DNA from: Acidobacteriota bacterium
GTDB taxonomy: Bacteria > Acidobacteriota > UBA4820
Direction of reading: 5' to 3'
Assembly (NCBI GenBank): GCA_029559035.1
Contig: JAKQCT010000001.1
Location: forward strand, 62,001 to 126,000
Length of the DNA stretch: 64,000 nucleotides
The notes under the pieces are model-generated. The model did no database searches and had not been told where the DNA came from. It was given only the letters and a program-made list of their open reading frames with translations. How positions within the stretch are numbered: the first letter of the stretch is position 1; each line of letters begins with the position of its first letter. The translations under genes were made by a program, and so were the position numbers. Below, piece by piece: positions 1 through 8,561 of this stretch.

Positions 1-384
1 ACAAAAGAAACGCTGGTACATACGAGCCCGCAAATGTGGGGAACATGGTCGATCGGAGTATACGGATACAACGCAGGTTCCTATACCGTCACGGCAACTT
101 ATTCGACGGGAACAAATCCTCCGACCAATGCAATCCAGGGAACGGTTGCAGACTCGCAGGACATTGGAGTCTCCGGCATCAAGATGAAAACCGGTAATGT
201 GACAACCACGACAGACGAAACGGGAGGTTTTATTTTTGCAGGTCTTGAAGAGGGCGACTACACTCTTGAGCCTGGCGAGGATGCTGCGGTGATTTACACT
301 TTCGACCCTGCCAGCCGCAAGATAAAAATCAAGAAGAACGATGATCCGCATACCGGACAGGATTTTAAAGCTGCACCAAGGTGA
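1..384 (+). CDS. C-terminal part of a secreted protein (PPC-like beta domain followed by a carboxypeptidase-regulatory-like domain); 5' truncated by window edge
   Basis: Frame is open from base 1 (TKETLVHTSPQMWGTWSIGVYGYNAGSYTVTATY, then IQGTVADSQDIGVSGIKMKTG..TTTDETGGFIFAGLEEGDYTLEP). W.I.VyGYnaGsYtv resembles PPC domains of secreted peptidases. Confidence 0.6.
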   Translation, partial: TKETLVHTSPQMWGTWSIGVYGYNAGSYTVTATYSTGTNPPTNAIQGTVADSQDIGVSGIKMKTGNVTTTTDETGGFIFAGLEEGDYTLEPGEDAAVIYTFDPASRKIKIKKNDDPHTGQDFKAAPR

Positions 385-402
385 TGCCTATGAGCAATTC
401 AC

Positions 403-433
403 AAGCCTCCGCCGGTCTTCCCGGCGGAGGCTT
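403..433. terminator. 13-bp perfect GC-rich hairpin (AAGCCTCCGCCGG-TCTTC-CCGGCGGAGGCTT)
   Basis: Direct inverted repeat between the upstream stop codon and the SD of the next gene. Confidence 0.7.
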
Positions 434-447
434 TAATGGAGGTTGAA

Positions 448-2094
448 ATGAAGCTTTCCATTAGGCTTTTTCTCCTGATAACCGTGTTTTGCATCATCCC
501 CACCGCCGCTATTACCATGGAATCTCTTCCCGGACAAGTTCTCGGCATTTACGGGGGATCGGGCGATGATATGGGCTACAAGATTGCCAACGCGCCGGAT
601 GGAGGGTTCCTTCTTTGCGGGACGACAGAAAGCTTCGGCAACTCAAGGTATGATATTCCCGACATTCTCGCGATAAGGGTGGATTCCCAAGGTCGAATTG
701 TATGGCAGAAGGATTTCGGAGGGACGGGAAGCGAGTACCCATTCGGTCTGATAAGGACAAGGGATGGGGGCTATATAATTACGGGTGCCTCCTACAGTTT
801 TTTCGATTTCATTGCCGCGTGGGTAATAAAGATTACCGACGGCGGCGATGTTGTCTGGCAAAAAGCAATAGGTCCATATGCCTATGCAGCAGATATGACG
901 GAAGAGATGGCTGACGGAAGCGTGATTTTATCCGGCGCCTGGTATGACGAGCATTCTTATGATCACCCATGGATAGCAAAAATAGACCAAAACGGGAATA
1001 TTGTCTGGCAGAAGGCTATTATGACACCCTATGGCGATAACTGCCAAAACATTCTTGGGCTTGACGACATGGGTGTGGTCATCGGGACATTCTGCGGGAT
1101 TTATCGTTTTGACAGGGACGGGAACATGGCATGGGGCAAGATCCTAAGGGACTTTTCAAATGAGGAGGAAGGTTTCTACATCTCGGACATCGCGAAGGCG
1201 CAAACCGGGGGCTTTTTGCTGGCGAACGGCCGCCAATGGAAGGATGATAAGTACTTTAGGGCGGAACTGATGCGCGTATCGGAAGAAGGGGAGGTGATGT
1301 GGACAAAAAGCCATGATAATGACAATAGTGATACCGATGCTGGAACATGGCTGTATCAGATACTGTCTGTGGGCAACGGGAAGTATTACGCATGCGGCAA
1401 AGGTAATTATAACAACAATATTGGCGTGACTATGTTTTCGTTCGACGAGACTAGCGGCACAAATGAAGATTTTAAGATTTATTCTTCGTCCCTATTTATT
1501 CAAATTAACACATGGTTCAGTAAATTCGCGACAGTTGCCGCTGACGGCAATATTGCTTTTGCAGCTGATAGTTGGATAGGGGATTGGCAGGACAAGCGAT
1601 GGCAAATTGTTCTTGTCAAAACCGGGCTCGAAAATAGAATATCGGGTGGTTGCGCCGATACTTTAGAAGCCCCCATATCCTGGGAAGATATCTCAATTGC
1701 AGCACAGTCTGTCACTTATGATTTAAACGATGTAAATCCTGGGTGCATTGACACTGCGCCCTATAATTACTTAAATGAATCGCAGGCCAGTGGGATCAAC
1801 ACATTCTGTCCGGTGATCTACTCGGTCAGAAAGCTACAAAATCCATTGCGGCTGGAAATTATTGGCGATAATTTTACACTAAAAGGGGGCTATCAACAGT
1901 TTGATATAACTGTAGATGGCGTCGCCGTCCCGAATACGACCTGGAAAAGCGCATACAGGTTAATAGCTAAAAAAGGGGAGTCTCTTAAAGCCATGCTTCC
2001 AAAGGGCGTCCCCGTCTGCATAAAAATAAAAGGTAAGGCGCTGGACGATCCTTTGGGCCTTTATGAATCCGACTGTTTCACTTTTACTCGATGA
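448..2094 (+). CDS. Secreted delta-60/WD-like repeat protein with C-terminal IPT/TIG-like domain
   Basis: Signal peptide MKLSIRLFLLITVFCIIPTAAIT; repeated GGF..G.. / W.kI...G.vvWQK motifs; C-term NPLRLEIIGDNF...LPKGVPVCIKIKGK...SDCFTFTR. ATG at 448 preferred over 436 because GGAGG lies just upstream. Confidence 0.7.
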   Translation: MKLSIRLFLLITVFCIIPTAAITMESLPGQVLGIYGGSGDDMGYKIANAPDGGFLLCGTTESFGNSRYDIPDILAIRVDSQGRIVWQKDFGGTGSEYPFGLIRTRDGGYIITGASYSFFDFIAAWVIKITDGGDVVWQKAIGPYAYAADMTEEMADGSVILSGAWYDEHSYDHPWIAKIDQNGNIVWQKAIMTPYGDNCQNILGLDDMGVVIGTFCGIYRFDRDGNMAWGKILRDFSNEEEGFYISDIAKAQTGGFLLANGRQWKDDKYFRAELMRVSEEGEVMWTKSHDNDNSDTDAGTWLYQILSVGNGKYYACGKGNYNNNIGVTMFSFDETSGTNEDFKIYSSSLFIQINTWFSKFATVAADGNIAFAADSWIGDWQDKRWQIVLVKTGLENRISGGCADTLEAPISWEDISIAAQSVTYDLNDVNPGCIDTAPYNYLNESQASGINTFCPVIYSVRKLQNPLRLEIIGDNFTLKGGYQQFDITVDGVAVPNTTWKSAYRLIAKKGESLKAMLPKGVPVCIKIKGKALDDPLGLYESDCFTFTR

Positions 2095-2167
2095 CTTGTT
2101 CAAAGATACCGTTGCTGTTTTTGATTATTTCGTTGTCAATCTTGCCGTCAAGACTTTATGCCGCGAC
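2068..2167 (+). repeat. Copy 1 of ~100-bp direct repeat spanning a C-terminal IPT end/stop and the next gene's start/signal peptide
   Basis: tccgactgtttcacttttactcgatgacttgttcaaagatacc...agactttatgccgcgac; 2 mismatches by eye to 4041-4140. Confidence 0.9.
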
Positions 2168-2411
2168 AGCATCACCGACTTCAAGTGCCCACGCACCCTT
2201 GACAGTAACTTTTAGTTGTAGCGCAAGCGGTGGAACAGCACCATATAGCTACTTGTGGGATTTTGGTGACGGCGCTTCTTCAACAGAGGCAAATACAACA
2301 CATATATACAATTCTGTTGGTACGTTCACTGCAAAAGTAATCGTGGCCGATTTTAACGGGAACACTGCGCAAAAAACGTTTTTTATAAAGATCGGTGCAA
2401 TACATTTATAG
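2091..2411 (+). CDS. Small secreted PKD-domain protein
   Basis: Signal peptide MTCSKIPLLFLIISLSILPSRLYAATA; PKD motif YLWDFGDGASSTEANTTHIYNSVGTFTAKVIV; ATGA overlap with upstream stop. Confidence 0.65.
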   Translation: MTCSKIPLLFLIISLSILPSRLYAATASPTSSAHAPLTVTFSCSASGGTAPYSYLWDFGDGASSTEANTTHIYNSVGTFTAKVIVADFNGNTAQKTFFIKIGAIHL

Positions 2412-2423
2412 CGACATCGGGTC

Positions 2424-2446
2424 GGGGGGCGGCGATGCCGCCCCCC
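2424..2446. terminator. 10-bp perfect hairpin GGGGGGCGGC-GAT-GCCGCCCCCC
   Basis: Inverted repeat between the PKD gene stop and the SD of the next gene. Confidence 0.65.
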
Positions 2447-2465
2447 TGAAAAAATGGAGGAAAAC

Positions 2466-4067
2466 ATGAGCTTTAAAAAAAAATTTAAGCTCTTTTTAAT
2501 AACAATATTTCTTCTCCCTCTTTTAACGTACGCGGAAGAGCAATGGGTTCATATATACTCACCGTTGGACAACAAGCCGGGGTTTATCATTGATAAATTG
2601 ATTCCTTTTTCCGGCGGGGGTTATATTGGGACAGGCCATTGTTGCAAGGACGAATCATGTGATGGAGTCCTATTATATTTGGGAAGGACCGACAGCCACG
2701 GCAATTTCTTATGGGCGAAACAATTTGCGCAAGCAACAAATTGCTTGGGGCCGCCGCTGAATGTTCTTGACAATGGCGATGGGACGATCACCGTGACTAA
2801 AGTAAATTTCTCTTCGATAATCAAATTTGATGAAGACGGAAGCATCATCTTTGAAAAAGGATACCAAGACGGTTTGCTCATTGATATCATACATTCTGGC
2901 ACTATCAAAGCAAATAACGGAGACTTGTATTCGCTGATAGCAGACTCATTTAATAAGATGACATTACTGCGCATCAATAATTCGGATGGCAAAGCAGTGT
3001 TTGCTAAATATTTCCATTGGGGAGGGTTTTATTTTGAAGGAAAAGTTATTGCAGTTACCGCGGACAATAATATCGTCATGTTCGGCATAGGCGCGGATTG
3101 GTCCGGCGCTGTTATTGTAAAGGTTGATGAAAGCGGCGACGTTATTTGGGCGCGCCGCTGTGATGCGATTTATGAAAAATCTGACACACGGGCAGAGTAC
3201 CGTATGTCTGCCACGGGGGATGGCGGGTTTCTTTTGCTTGTCGCGCCGGAAGGGGGGAGCCTGCCCACAATTGTTATAAAGATGGACAAAGACGGTACTG
3301 TGGCTTGGCAGGAAAAGATAATCGTTTCTTACAATTCCCGCACGGAACCTGCTTATCTGCTGGGCGCGGCGGAAAACGAAGATGGTTCGATAATGATTGC
3401 GGGAATGACAAAGTCGGAAGATCCGGTAACGATCAAACTAAATGAAAAAGGAGAAGCGGTTTCAGGGACATTAATTTATGTTCCTTACTACAGTTTGGTC
3501 TGCCCTTCGGATATTGTGGCGACAAGCGAAGGATATGTGTTTATCAGCCATGGCCCATTCGGATTTAGTTGTTACGACTGGATGGGGGTGGGTGGAGCAA
3601 TCGGGACATTGGATCAAAACGGGAAACCGCCTGCCGAATGTTATGAATCAATAAATATTGATTCTGTTGCGGAAAGCACGTCATTGGTATTTTCGGCAAT
3701 TTTGCAACCCACAAGTGGGGACAGCGACCCCATAGTTGCTTATCCGATTTCCATATCCCTGATAGATGTACCCAATTATGTGGTTGGTTGCGGCGACTCG
3801 TGGCCGGCTATCCTCACCGCCCAAAAAGCATCAAACCCTTTCAGGCTGAAACTCACGGGCTGGAATTTCCAGCAGGGCAGCGAAGTGTATGTAAACGGAG
3901 TCAAAGCGGGAAAAGTTACGATCAAGGGCACGGACAGCTACAACAGGACTAAGATTGTTGTGAAGGGTTCTGATTTCAAAGCATTGCTTCCAAAAGGGCA
4001 ACCCGTCTGCATAACCGTCAAAAATCCAGACGGTCATGAGTCCGACTGTTTCACTTTTACTCGATGA
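2466..4067 (+). CDS. Secreted delta-60/WD-like repeat protein with C-terminal IPT/TIG-like domain (paralogue of 448-2094)
   Basis: Signal peptide MSFKKKFKLFLITIFLLPLLTYAE; repeated IKMDKDGTVAWQEKI-type motifs; C-term NPFRLKLTGWNFQQGSEVYVNG...LPKGQPVCITVKNPDGHESDCFTFTR. SD ggagg at 2456-2460. Confidence 0.7.
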   Translation: MSFKKKFKLFLITIFLLPLLTYAEEQWVHIYSPLDNKPGFIIDKLIPFSGGGYIGTGHCCKDESCDGVLLYLGRTDSHGNFLWAKQFAQATNCLGPPLNVLDNGDGTITVTKVNFSSIIKFDEDGSIIFEKGYQDGLLIDIIHSGTIKANNGDLYSLIADSFNKMTLLRINNSDGKAVFAKYFHWGGFYFEGKVIAVTADNNIVMFGIGADWSGAVIVKVDESGDVIWARRCDAIYEKSDTRAEYRMSATGDGGFLLLVAPEGGSLPTIVIKMDKDGTVAWQEKIIVSYNSRTEPAYLLGAAENEDGSIMIAGMTKSEDPVTIKLNEKGEAVSGTLIYVPYYSLVCPSDIVATSEGYVFISHGPFGFSCYDWMGVGGAIGTLDQNGKPPAECYESINIDSVAESTSLVFSAILQPTSGDSDPIVAYPISISLIDVPNYVVGCGDSWPAILTAQKASNPFRLKLTGWNFQQGSEVYVNGVKAGKVTIKGTDSYNRTKIVVKGSDFKALLPKGQPVCITVKNPDGHESDCFTFTR

Positions 4068-4140
4068 CTTGTTCAAAGATACCGTTGCTGTTTTTGATTG
4101 TTTCGTTGTCAATATTGCCGTCAAGACTTTATGCCGCGAC
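4041..4140 (+). repeat. Copy 2 of ~100-bp direct repeat (junction module)
   Basis: Near-identical to 2068-2167. Confidence 0.9.
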
Positions 4141-5485
4141 TGCCGACCATCTGTGGCTTCACGGCAATTGTTTGCCCGGAAATCCTCAATATGATGTTTC
4201 AGATGTCCCGTTGGTTGCTCTCGATTCGTTTGTTGATGATTGGATTAAGATCATTGCTGGTTGTTCGGGAAGCACCTTTCTCCGTTCCGATAAAAAACTG
4301 TTTCAATTCTGTCCTGATAACCAGGATGAACTTTGCTTTCTTATGGATAACGTCGATGCAGTAGCATCGGATGGAGCATATCGGCTTGTTTTAAAGCCTG
4401 ATGGGACAGTATGGGGGTGGGGAAGCAACAGGGAGGGGCAGCTTGGCGATGGAACTTATAACAATATCAGGCAAGAACCAGTTCAAGCGCTTGGAGTAAC
4501 AAACGTAAAACAAATTGCCATTGGAGTTGGAGCATCATACGCTCTTAAAGACGACGGCACAGTTTGGGCATGGGGGCGCGGAGAGAGCGGTCAACTTGGC
4601 GATGGACAATGGGGGTGTACTGTATTTCCGCCAGTAGACCCTGCCGATTGTTACATTTCAGTTTTGCCCAAACAAGTGACGAATTTGACAGATGTAAAGG
4701 CACTGTTCGACGGACCTTATGTAATTAAGAATGATGGTACTGTATGGGCATGGGGCCCGATCCCATGCATTCCTCCCTATCCCTCCGACCAATGCTGTAT
4801 GGCAACCATCCCGGTTCAAATAGAGGGCCTTGAGGATATCGTTTCGGTAGGCGACCACGTGGCACTCAAGGCTGATGGCACGGTATGGACCTGGGGGGAT
4901 AACGCTTATGGCAGGCTAGGAATCGGAACGATAGATCCCGATGAGGATCATTGCTATGCCGCCGTCATGGTACCCACTCTTTCAAACGTTACCTGGGTGG
5001 GAAGGCAGTTCGCCATAAAGGCTGATGGGACTTTGTGGGGATGGGGTTCTCACTATGGCCTGGGTATTCCACCCAACGGGGCTTATGCCTTCCCTACGCC
5101 CGTTCAGGTCAAGCCCTTGGGAAATGTCAAACTGGCATCCATATTCTCGGAAGGGTTCACCGATTACGCGATGGTCCTGGCGGGTGATTACGATCCTGTG
5201 ACTATAACCAATGTCGTGCCATTGAGCAGCCCTTTTAGAATCAAACTGAAGGGAACGGGCTTTTTATCAGGATTGGAGGTCTATCCAAACACGCCACCAG
5301 TTCTGTATGTTGACAGAACTGCAGTTGATAGGCTTGAAGTCAAGCTCAACAGGAAGGGAATGCTTTTATTCAAAAGCACACCGGCATCCATCCTGAAAAA
5401 TTATTTTCCAAAAGGGGTCACAAAGACGATCCAGATCAAGAACCCCGACGGCAGGATTTCCAACGAATTTCAATTCACGAGGTGA
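4064..5485 (+). CDS. Secreted RCC1-repeat protein with C-terminal IPT/TIG-like domain
   Basis: Signal peptide MTCSKIPLLFLIVSLSILPSRLYAATA; RCC1 motifs (LKPDGTVWGWGSNREGQLGDGT, LKDDGTVWAWGRGESGQLGDG, LKADGTVWTWGDNAYGRLGIG); C-term SPFRIKLKGTGF...FPKGVTKTIQIKNPDGRISNEFQFTR. Confidence 0.8.
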   Translation: MTCSKIPLLFLIVSLSILPSRLYAATADHLWLHGNCLPGNPQYDVSDVPLVALDSFVDDWIKIIAGCSGSTFLRSDKKLFQFCPDNQDELCFLMDNVDAVASDGAYRLVLKPDGTVWGWGSNREGQLGDGTYNNIRQEPVQALGVTNVKQIAIGVGASYALKDDGTVWAWGRGESGQLGDGQWGCTVFPPVDPADCYISVLPKQVTNLTDVKALFDGPYVIKNDGTVWAWGPIPCIPPYPSDQCCMATIPVQIEGLEDIVSVGDHVALKADGTVWTWGDNAYGRLGIGTIDPDEDHCYAAVMVPTLSNVTWVGRQFAIKADGTLWGWGSHYGLGIPPNGAYAFPTPVQVKPLGNVKLASIFSEGFTDYAMVLAGDYDPVTITNVVPLSSPFRIKLKGTGFLSGLEVYPNTPPVLYVDRTAVDRLEVKLNRKGMLLFKSTPASILKNYFPKGVTKTIQIKNPDGRISNEFQFTR

Positions 5486-5512
5486 TGGAGCATAATGGAT
5501 TCTCAACATGAA

Positions 5513-5538
5513 AATCCCCCTCCTTTCGGAGTGGGATT
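5513..5538 (-). terminator. Hairpin terminator copy 1 (AATCCCCCTCC-TTTC-GGAGTGGGATT)
   Basis: Hairpin with T-run on the minus strand, between convergent genes ending at 5485(+) and 5566(-). Confidence 0.75.
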
Positions 5539-5565
5539 AATTTGTAGCAGCGCTCTTATTTAAGA

Positions 5566-6207
5566 TCAGCAGGGGGGAGGAGGGCATTTGATAATACCGC
5601 AATTGGGAGGGAATTCGCATGAGCAACAGCACGTTCCTTCGAAGGTGGGGTAACTTCTGGAACAATCACAGCATCCGCAGTAAATTCTGAATCCATCTCC
5701 TCCCTGCATGGGAGTAACTGAAAAATCAATTGACGATGTATTGTCAACACCCATCACTGCCGCAGGAACTGTAGATAGCATGCCATCCTTTTCCACAAGG
5801 TACTCGATTCGAATGAGATCATCCTGTCCGATTTCCGGCGGGTAGTCAAGGGATATTTGGGGGGAAAGCTCCTCCATTGATATTGCAGATGTTTCTATAG
5901 ATGATAGGGGTTTTTTGGATGCCAGGAAGCCGCTTTTAACTTTGGCTGCATCTTTCTCGCAGAATACAACTAAAGGGATGGTCCCGCTTGGCTCGAAAGT
6001 TACCTTGACGGCCTTAATAAGATAAGGTTGAGTCGGCTCCTTTTTGAAATGAAGAGAAATGATAAAGCGATCGTCTATCTTTTCGGCCTTGAGGGCTACA
6101 CCTGCAGGTTCGATCAAGCCGGCCTGGCCTTTTTGAACTTCAGATTGCGCTTTGATTGCGGGGTTAAGTAAAAACAATGCTACAAAGACAAGCAAGGCCT
6201 TTTTCAT
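5566..6207 (-). CDS. Secreted protein with extremely Cys-rich C-terminal tail
   Basis: Signal peptide MKKALLVFVALFLLNPAIKAQ; tail YCGCCDCSRSYPTFEGTCCCSCEFPPNCGIIKCPPPPC has 11 Cys in 38 residues. Confidence 0.65.
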   Translation of the reverse strand: MKKALLVFVALFLLNPAIKAQSEVQKGQAGLIEPAGVALKAEKIDDRFIISLHFKKEPTQPYLIKAVKVTFEPSGTIPLVVFCEKDAAKVKSGFLASKKPLSSIETSAISMEELSPQISLDYPPEIGQDDLIRIEYLVEKDGMLSTVPAAVMGVDNTSSIDFSVTPMQGGDGFRIYCGCCDCSRSYPTFEGTCCCSCEFPPNCGIIKCPPPPC

Positions 6208-6255
6208 GGGTTCTTCCTCCTTTCATTCGGATAATGAAGCACTTTATCGTCACAA

Positions 6256-6277
6256 AGAGAATGAACGTACATTCTCT
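6256..6277. promoter_or_regulatory. Palindromic operator-like site AGAGAATGAACGTACATTCTCT (site 1)
   Basis: 22-bp inverted repeat with one mismatched pair, ~50 bp upstream of the 5566-6207 minus-strand start; similar to sites at 9747 and 11627. Confidence 0.6.
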
Positions 6278-6320
6278 TAAAACATTGTAAATAGCAAAAT
6301 GCCTCTTGTCAAGCATCAAA

Positions 6321-6346
6321 AATCCCCCTCCTTTCGGAGGGGGATT
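6321..6346 (-). terminator. Hairpin terminator copy 2 (AATCCCCCTCC-TTTC-GGAGGGGGATT) followed by T-run on minus strand
   Basis: Perfect 11-bp stem, 4-nt loop; a second hairpin TGCCGGA...TCCGGCA (6348-6376) lies between it and the stop of the TIR gene. Confidence 0.85.
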
Positions 6347-6395
6347 ATGCCGGACAAAGGGAGGCTTAATCCGGCAATATATGAGGCGCCCCGTT

Positions 6396-6971
6396 TCAAG
6401 GCATATCTTTAAAGGAAATGTCGTATAAGCTTCTTGTCTTGGGCACATATTCAGAAAGAAGTATCTTGTCCCCCTCGCTGAAAGATATCTCTTCTAAAAC
6501 CATTCCTTTTCGTACCATCTGCCCAAGTGGTTTCAACCAACGCTCCAGATCGGGAATGCTTATTAATAGGGGAGATATCCTTACATAGGAGGGCAGTTGC
6601 GTGACACTGCCCTGCACCAGATGTGCACAGCTCCGCTTCCTCCCGCTCGCACCCCCTATTTCATAGGGTACCCACCAAGAATCGAATGTCTTGTGTGTGA
6701 TGACGCCGAGAAGATGAGTGCAGGTCTCCAACCCCCGCTCGATGCATTCTACGATCTTTTTATGATCATCGGCAGCCGAGGCATTTTGCAGGTCATGATC
6801 ATACTCATCGAAGTAAACATCTATTCCCATCTGCCTGATTGACCGACTGACGGCCCTTGCCATTGCCTTGTCATCGCTCCGATGCGATATGAAGACGCAA
6901 TAATGGTCGTAAGACCTTGCAAGGCGGCGGATATCCTTGTAATTTTCAAATAGATTCTTTCCTTCCATCAT
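6396..6971 (-). CDS. TIR-domain protein
   Basis: YDHYCVFISHRSDDKAMARAVSRSIRQMGIDVYFDEYD (TIR beta-A/box 1); HLLGVITHKTFDSWWVPYEIGGA, with W/E in the usual TIR NADase Glu region. Confidence 0.85.
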   Translation of the reverse strand: MMEGKNLFENYKDIRRLARSYDHYCVFISHRSDDKAMARAVSRSIRQMGIDVYFDEYDHDLQNASAADDHKKIVECIERGLETCTHLLGVITHKTFDSWWVPYEIGGASGRKRSCAHLVQGSVTQLPSYVRISPLLISIPDLERWLKPLGQMVRKGMVLEEISFSEGDKILLSEYVPKTRSLYDISFKDMP

Positions 6972-6977
6972 TTCCTC

Positions 6978-7454
6978 CTATTCCTGCCGTTCCAGAGCAG
7001 TAAGATCCTCAACGTCGGCCATTTGAGCCAGCATCGACGAGTAAGTTCTCAGCTTGTCTTGTAATTCCTGCAATTCCTTCCGAAACAACTCGCACTGCTT
7101 CTTTTTCTTGAATGCCCCATCCAGATCCAGCTTGTGCCACTTGGCAGTGAAAGGCCGGACAATTTGATTAAGAACTACAATCGCTATCTTTGTGAATTCT
7201 TCGCAGTCACGGCCGTGGTCCTTGATTATCCCGCGAGTAAGCCCGAATATCGAATTTATGCTTTCCAGGGCGGTATTTTCGTCGCCGTGCTTTTCAGGCA
7301 GCGGCTGAGTCGTGATCCGTGTCAGCAATTCGATGTAAAGTTCCCAGGCCGCAGCCTTATCCTCTTCTTTGGGCTTCCACACCATTTCAAGGAAAGGAGT
7401 ATTGATCTTCAAGGAGGTCATGTCCCAGTTTTCAAGCCATTTTTTCCATTTCAT
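6978..7454 (-). CDS. Uncharacterised conserved-looking helical protein (158 aa) next to TIR gene
   Basis: MKWKKWLENWDMTSLKINTPFLEMVWKPKEEDKAAAWELYIELLTRITTQPLPEKHGDE...; adjacent to TIR ORF on same strand, 6-nt gap. Confidence 0.65.
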   Translation of the reverse strand: MKWKKWLENWDMTSLKINTPFLEMVWKPKEEDKAAAWELYIELLTRITTQPLPEKHGDENTALESINSIFGLTRGIIKDHGRDCEEFTKIAIVVLNQIVRPFTAKWHKLDLDGAFKKKKQCELFRKELQELQDKLRTYSSMLAQMADVEDLTALERQE

Positions 7455-7496
7455 GCATATCTCCTGAATAGTGGTGGCGGGAAACAGGCAACTTGT

Positions 7497-7778
7497 CTAG
7501 AATATGAATACAAATACCCCATTGCTTGATCCAGAGGATCTGAAATCAGCGTCTTTCATTCCAAGATAATCAACGAAATAATGGCGTATTGCCTCTGCGT
7601 CGTGAAGAGAATCCGCCGGCCATTGCCCCCACTTTTCGAGATTATTCCCTTCGGCGGCAAGCTGCTCAAGTCTTTTATCAGGTGAATCGGTCATGCCGAT
7701 TGTCCAAATATGGTAGTCGAGCACTTTTGAAGACTCCACCCGTCTGATTATCTGCTTTACTATTTCCATCTTGTTCAT
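7497..7778 (-). CDS. Small (93 aa) protein with possible GIY-YIG-like fold
   Basis: YHIWTIGMTDSPDKRLEQLAAEGNNLEKWGQWPADSLHDAEAIRHYFVDYLGM: G.T..p..R...H-like and w.a.s...A..ie.yF pattern. Confidence 0.45.
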   Translation of the reverse strand: MNKMEIVKQIIRRVESSKVLDYHIWTIGMTDSPDKRLEQLAAEGNNLEKWGQWPADSLHDAEAIRHYFVDYLGMKDADFRSSGSSNGVFVFIF

Positions 7779-7831
7779 AACCGTTTCTCCTATGGAATGA
7801 CAATTTAATCACATCGTAAATCGTGGTGAGT

Positions 7832-8380
7832 TCAGTAGCGCCATTGGTCCCCGGATTTGTTATATGAAAACGAAGGGAAAGAAATATCCGGTTCAACCGC
7901 GTTCCTTTTGTCGAAGGCATCCTGTATCCATTCACGGATGTCGTCGGGGTTATTTGTCCAGTTGTGCAGTTTGGCGTAACCGCATTTGACGTTGTCATAT
8001 AATCGCGGCGGGATCGTATAAGGATTGTAGTTTGTCATTGAGGCCCTGGGATAAGTCGGCAACAGGATCCCCAGTAATCCGGAACGTGGATTTAGGCGGG
8101 TATCCCTGATACTTGAGGATATCTCCCAATCGATATGTTTTCTCCTCCATGTATCGCTTCCCACGAGGACAACCGTTACCGTCGTATCCCTAAGGTATTC
8201 ATCCCTGATTTTTTGCCTTATCGTATCCGAAGGAAGATTCGGGTCAATATCGCCTTCTTCCACGGCCATGGAGATGAATACTTCATAGTAATCCGCGAAC
8301 ATCTTCCTGAAAAGGGTTTTGTAATCCTCATCGTTCTCGTGATGGTAACTTATAAACGTTTTATGCTTTTCGAAAATCAT
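7832..8380 (-). CDS. TIR-like (DUF1863/MTH538, ThsB-like) protein
   Basis: HKTFISYHHENDEDYKTLFRKMF...DTTVTVVLVGSDTWRRKHIDWEISSSIRD matches the DUF1863 pattern (K.FISy.h.nD...; tvtvvLiG..T..r..v.wEi..s). Confidence 0.75.
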   Translation of the reverse strand: MIFEKHKTFISYHHENDEDYKTLFRKMFADYYEVFISMAVEEGDIDPNLPSDTIRQKIRDEYLRDTTVTVVLVGSDTWRRKHIDWEISSSIRDTRLNPRSGLLGILLPTYPRASMTNYNPYTIPPRLYDNVKCGYAKLHNWTNNPDDIREWIQDAFDKRNAVEPDISFPSFSYNKSGDQWRY

Positions 8381-8435
8381 GGCAATTCCTTTCCATCAAG
8401 GCGCACATGAGCGTAAATCCATTTGAATCGTCGAC

Positions 8436-8508
8436 ACCCTCCGCCTTGAGATGGGGACCAAGGCGGAGGGTTGGCGGGCGGGCATCGGTTTCGAGGGTCC
8501 TGCCCGCC
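8436..8508. promoter_or_regulatory. Two adjacent hairpins between TIR-like gene and upstream 224-aa gene
   Basis: ACCCTCCGCCTTG (8436-8448)/CAAGGCGGAGGGT (8459-8471) and GGCGGGCA (8477-8484)/TGCCCGCC (8501-8508). Confidence 0.55.
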
Positions 8509-8561
8509 TTTATTGCTCTCCATGAGGGTGATGGAGAGTTCAAGGGGCTTTCCTTCATTTT

